The notes below the pieces were generated by a model. That model searched no databases. It was not told the DNA's origin and saw only the letters and a list, made by a program, of their open reading frames with translations. From contig NC_014410.1 of NCBI RefSeq assembly GCF_000145615.1, positions 1,909,501-1,973,500 on the forward strand: a DNA stretch of 64,000 nt, given 5' to 3'. Positions 63,244 through 64,000 of the stretch are shown piece after piece; position 1 is the first letter of the stretch, and every line of letters begins with the position of its first letter. Source of the DNA: Thermoanaerobacterium thermosaccharolyticum DSM 571 (lineage in GTDB: Bacteria > Bacillota > Thermoanaerobacteria > Thermoanaerobacterales > Thermoanaerobacteraceae). A program made the position numbers and the translations under genes.

Positions 63244-64000
63244 TTATCTATCTTTTTCTGATTTGGCAGGAAGCCATACGATAAATGTAGAGCCATGTCC
63301 CTCTTTGCTTATTACATCAATCTTGCCGCCATGTACTGTTGCAATCCACTGACAAATAGATAGTCCAAGTCCATTTCCACCACTTTGTCTACTGCGTGCC
63401 TTATCAACACGATAAAATCTTTCAAATATATGATTGATATGTTCTTCTGGTATGCCTATCCCTGTATCCTGAATAGATGTTTTTATATAATATCCATTAT
63501 TTTCAACAACTACATTTATATGCCCTCCAGGAAGATTGTATATTATAGCATTATCAATAATATTATAGAAAAGCTGTGTTAACCTCGTTTGATCACCATA
63601 GATATATGATAATTCATTTTTTGTTAAACAAAGATCAACATTGTTACTTTTTGCAACAGGCTTTAACTCCTCAACAATTCCTTCTAAAAGTTCGCTGAAA
63701 TTCAAACTTTCCATATTTAATTTGTCGGTATTTGAATCACTTCTTGCCAATAGTAATAAATTTGATACAAGTTTGCCCATATGTCTAGCTTCATCAAAAA
63801 TAATTGAAAGCGTCCTTTTATATTCTTCAATGTCATGGTTATTTTCAAGCATTGATTCCGCTTGTCCTTGAATTACCGCTATTGGTGTCCTCAACTCATG
63901 TGAAGCATCGTTCGTAAACTGCTTTTGTTTCTTAATAGATTCATCAATTTTATCTATCATCATATCAAAAGTCTGTGCAAGGTGCCCAACTTCATCATTT
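63244..64000 (-). CDS. Sensor histidine kinase, C-terminal part (partial)
   Basis: The gene enters from the right edge. On the minus strand the frame begins with the end of a HAMP domain (NDEVGHLAQTFDMMIDKIDE), then HisKA with phospho-His in NDASHELRTPIAVIQGQ, and the ATPase domain with DTGIGIPEEHINHIFERFYR and GGNGLGLSICQWI. Typical of OmpR-coupled kinases; its regulator lies outside the window. It converges on the mannosyltransferase; the 82-base gap has no clear terminator. Confidence 0.92.
   Translation of the reverse strand, partial: NDEVGHLAQTFDMMIDKIDESIKKQKQFTNDASHELRTPIAVIQGQAESMLENNHDIEEYKRTLSIIFDEARHMGKLVSNLLLLARSDSNTDKLNMESLNFSELLEGIVEELKPVAKSNNVDLCLTKNELSYIYGDQTRLTQLFYNIIDNAIIYNLPGGHINVVVENNGYYIKTSIQDTGIGIPEEHINHIFERFYRVDKARSRQSGGNGLGLSICQWIATVHGGKIDVISKEGHGSTFIVWLPAKSEKDR

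Noticed and set aside
1-64000. tRNA, rRNA, CRISPR arrays, prophage or origin of replication
   Set aside because: No cloverleaf, rRNA segment, regularly spaced repeat or DnaA-box cluster was seen while reading both strands.

Overview
The window looks like a chromosomal segment of a thermophilic, anaerobic, low-GC Firmicute close to Thermoanaerobacterium (Thermoanaerobacterales). The evidence is the AT-rich sequence with strong AGGAGG ribosome sites, a class III ribonucleotide reductase, a HydG [FeFe]-hydrogenase maturase, a membrane pyrophosphatase, and a plant beta-glycan and sucrose catabolic region of the type seen in that genus. No rRNA, tRNA, CRISPR array or phage was seen.

Left third (1-20 kb), almost all on the minus strand: carbohydrate use. 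A sucrose/fructan locus holds the start of a GH13 glucosidase, a GH32 invertase and an ABC importer whose second permease is split by a small IS200/IS605-type element. A second operon has its own importer, a two-domain GH5-like glycosidase and two tandem GH130 enzymes resembling beta-1,2-mannoside phosphorylases. A third has cellobiose 2-epimerase, a GH130 mannosylglucose phosphorylase and an intracellular GH5, the known epimerase/phosphorylase route for beta-1,4-mannobiose. Each mannan operon has a LacI regulator beside it. Neither importer has its own ATPase, so a shared MsmX-type subunit elsewhere is implied. A short VOC-SDR-ThuA operon follows.

Middle (20-40 kb): nrdD-nrdG under a promoter with two NrdR boxes; a proton-pumping pyrophosphatase; a P-type cation ATPase followed by two RCK/TrkA proteins, all three with a hairpin between ribosome site and start codon; a CofE-like ligase; a degenerate AMIN/amidase protein; a tandem glycine riboswitch with gcvT-gcvH-gcvPA-gcvPB; and, converging on it, lplA and lpdA, which supply lipoylation and the L protein of the same glycine cleavage system. 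An osmC fragment is squeezed between the two.

Right third (40-64 kb): HtrA, a DUF1847 protein, a two-component system divergent from a small secreted protein, an MFS transporter with an unusual leader, a NifX-like and a DUF5320-like protein that share a palindromic operator, hydG, YitT, several decayed genes (fosmidomycin-resistance-type MFS, response regulator, frameshifted polysaccharide deacetylase), a 54-residue zinc ribbon protein, a histidine kinase with a receiver-TPR regulator, and kdpFABC. A KdpD that has only its N-terminal sensor half converges on kdpC. The window ends with a PIG-V-like mannosyltransferase and part of a histidine kinase.

Many start codons were moved from the longest open frame to a downstream codon with a well-spaced Shine-Dalgarno (SD) sequence; the reason is given in each entry. 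All functions are read from sequence motifs and context. No database search was possible.
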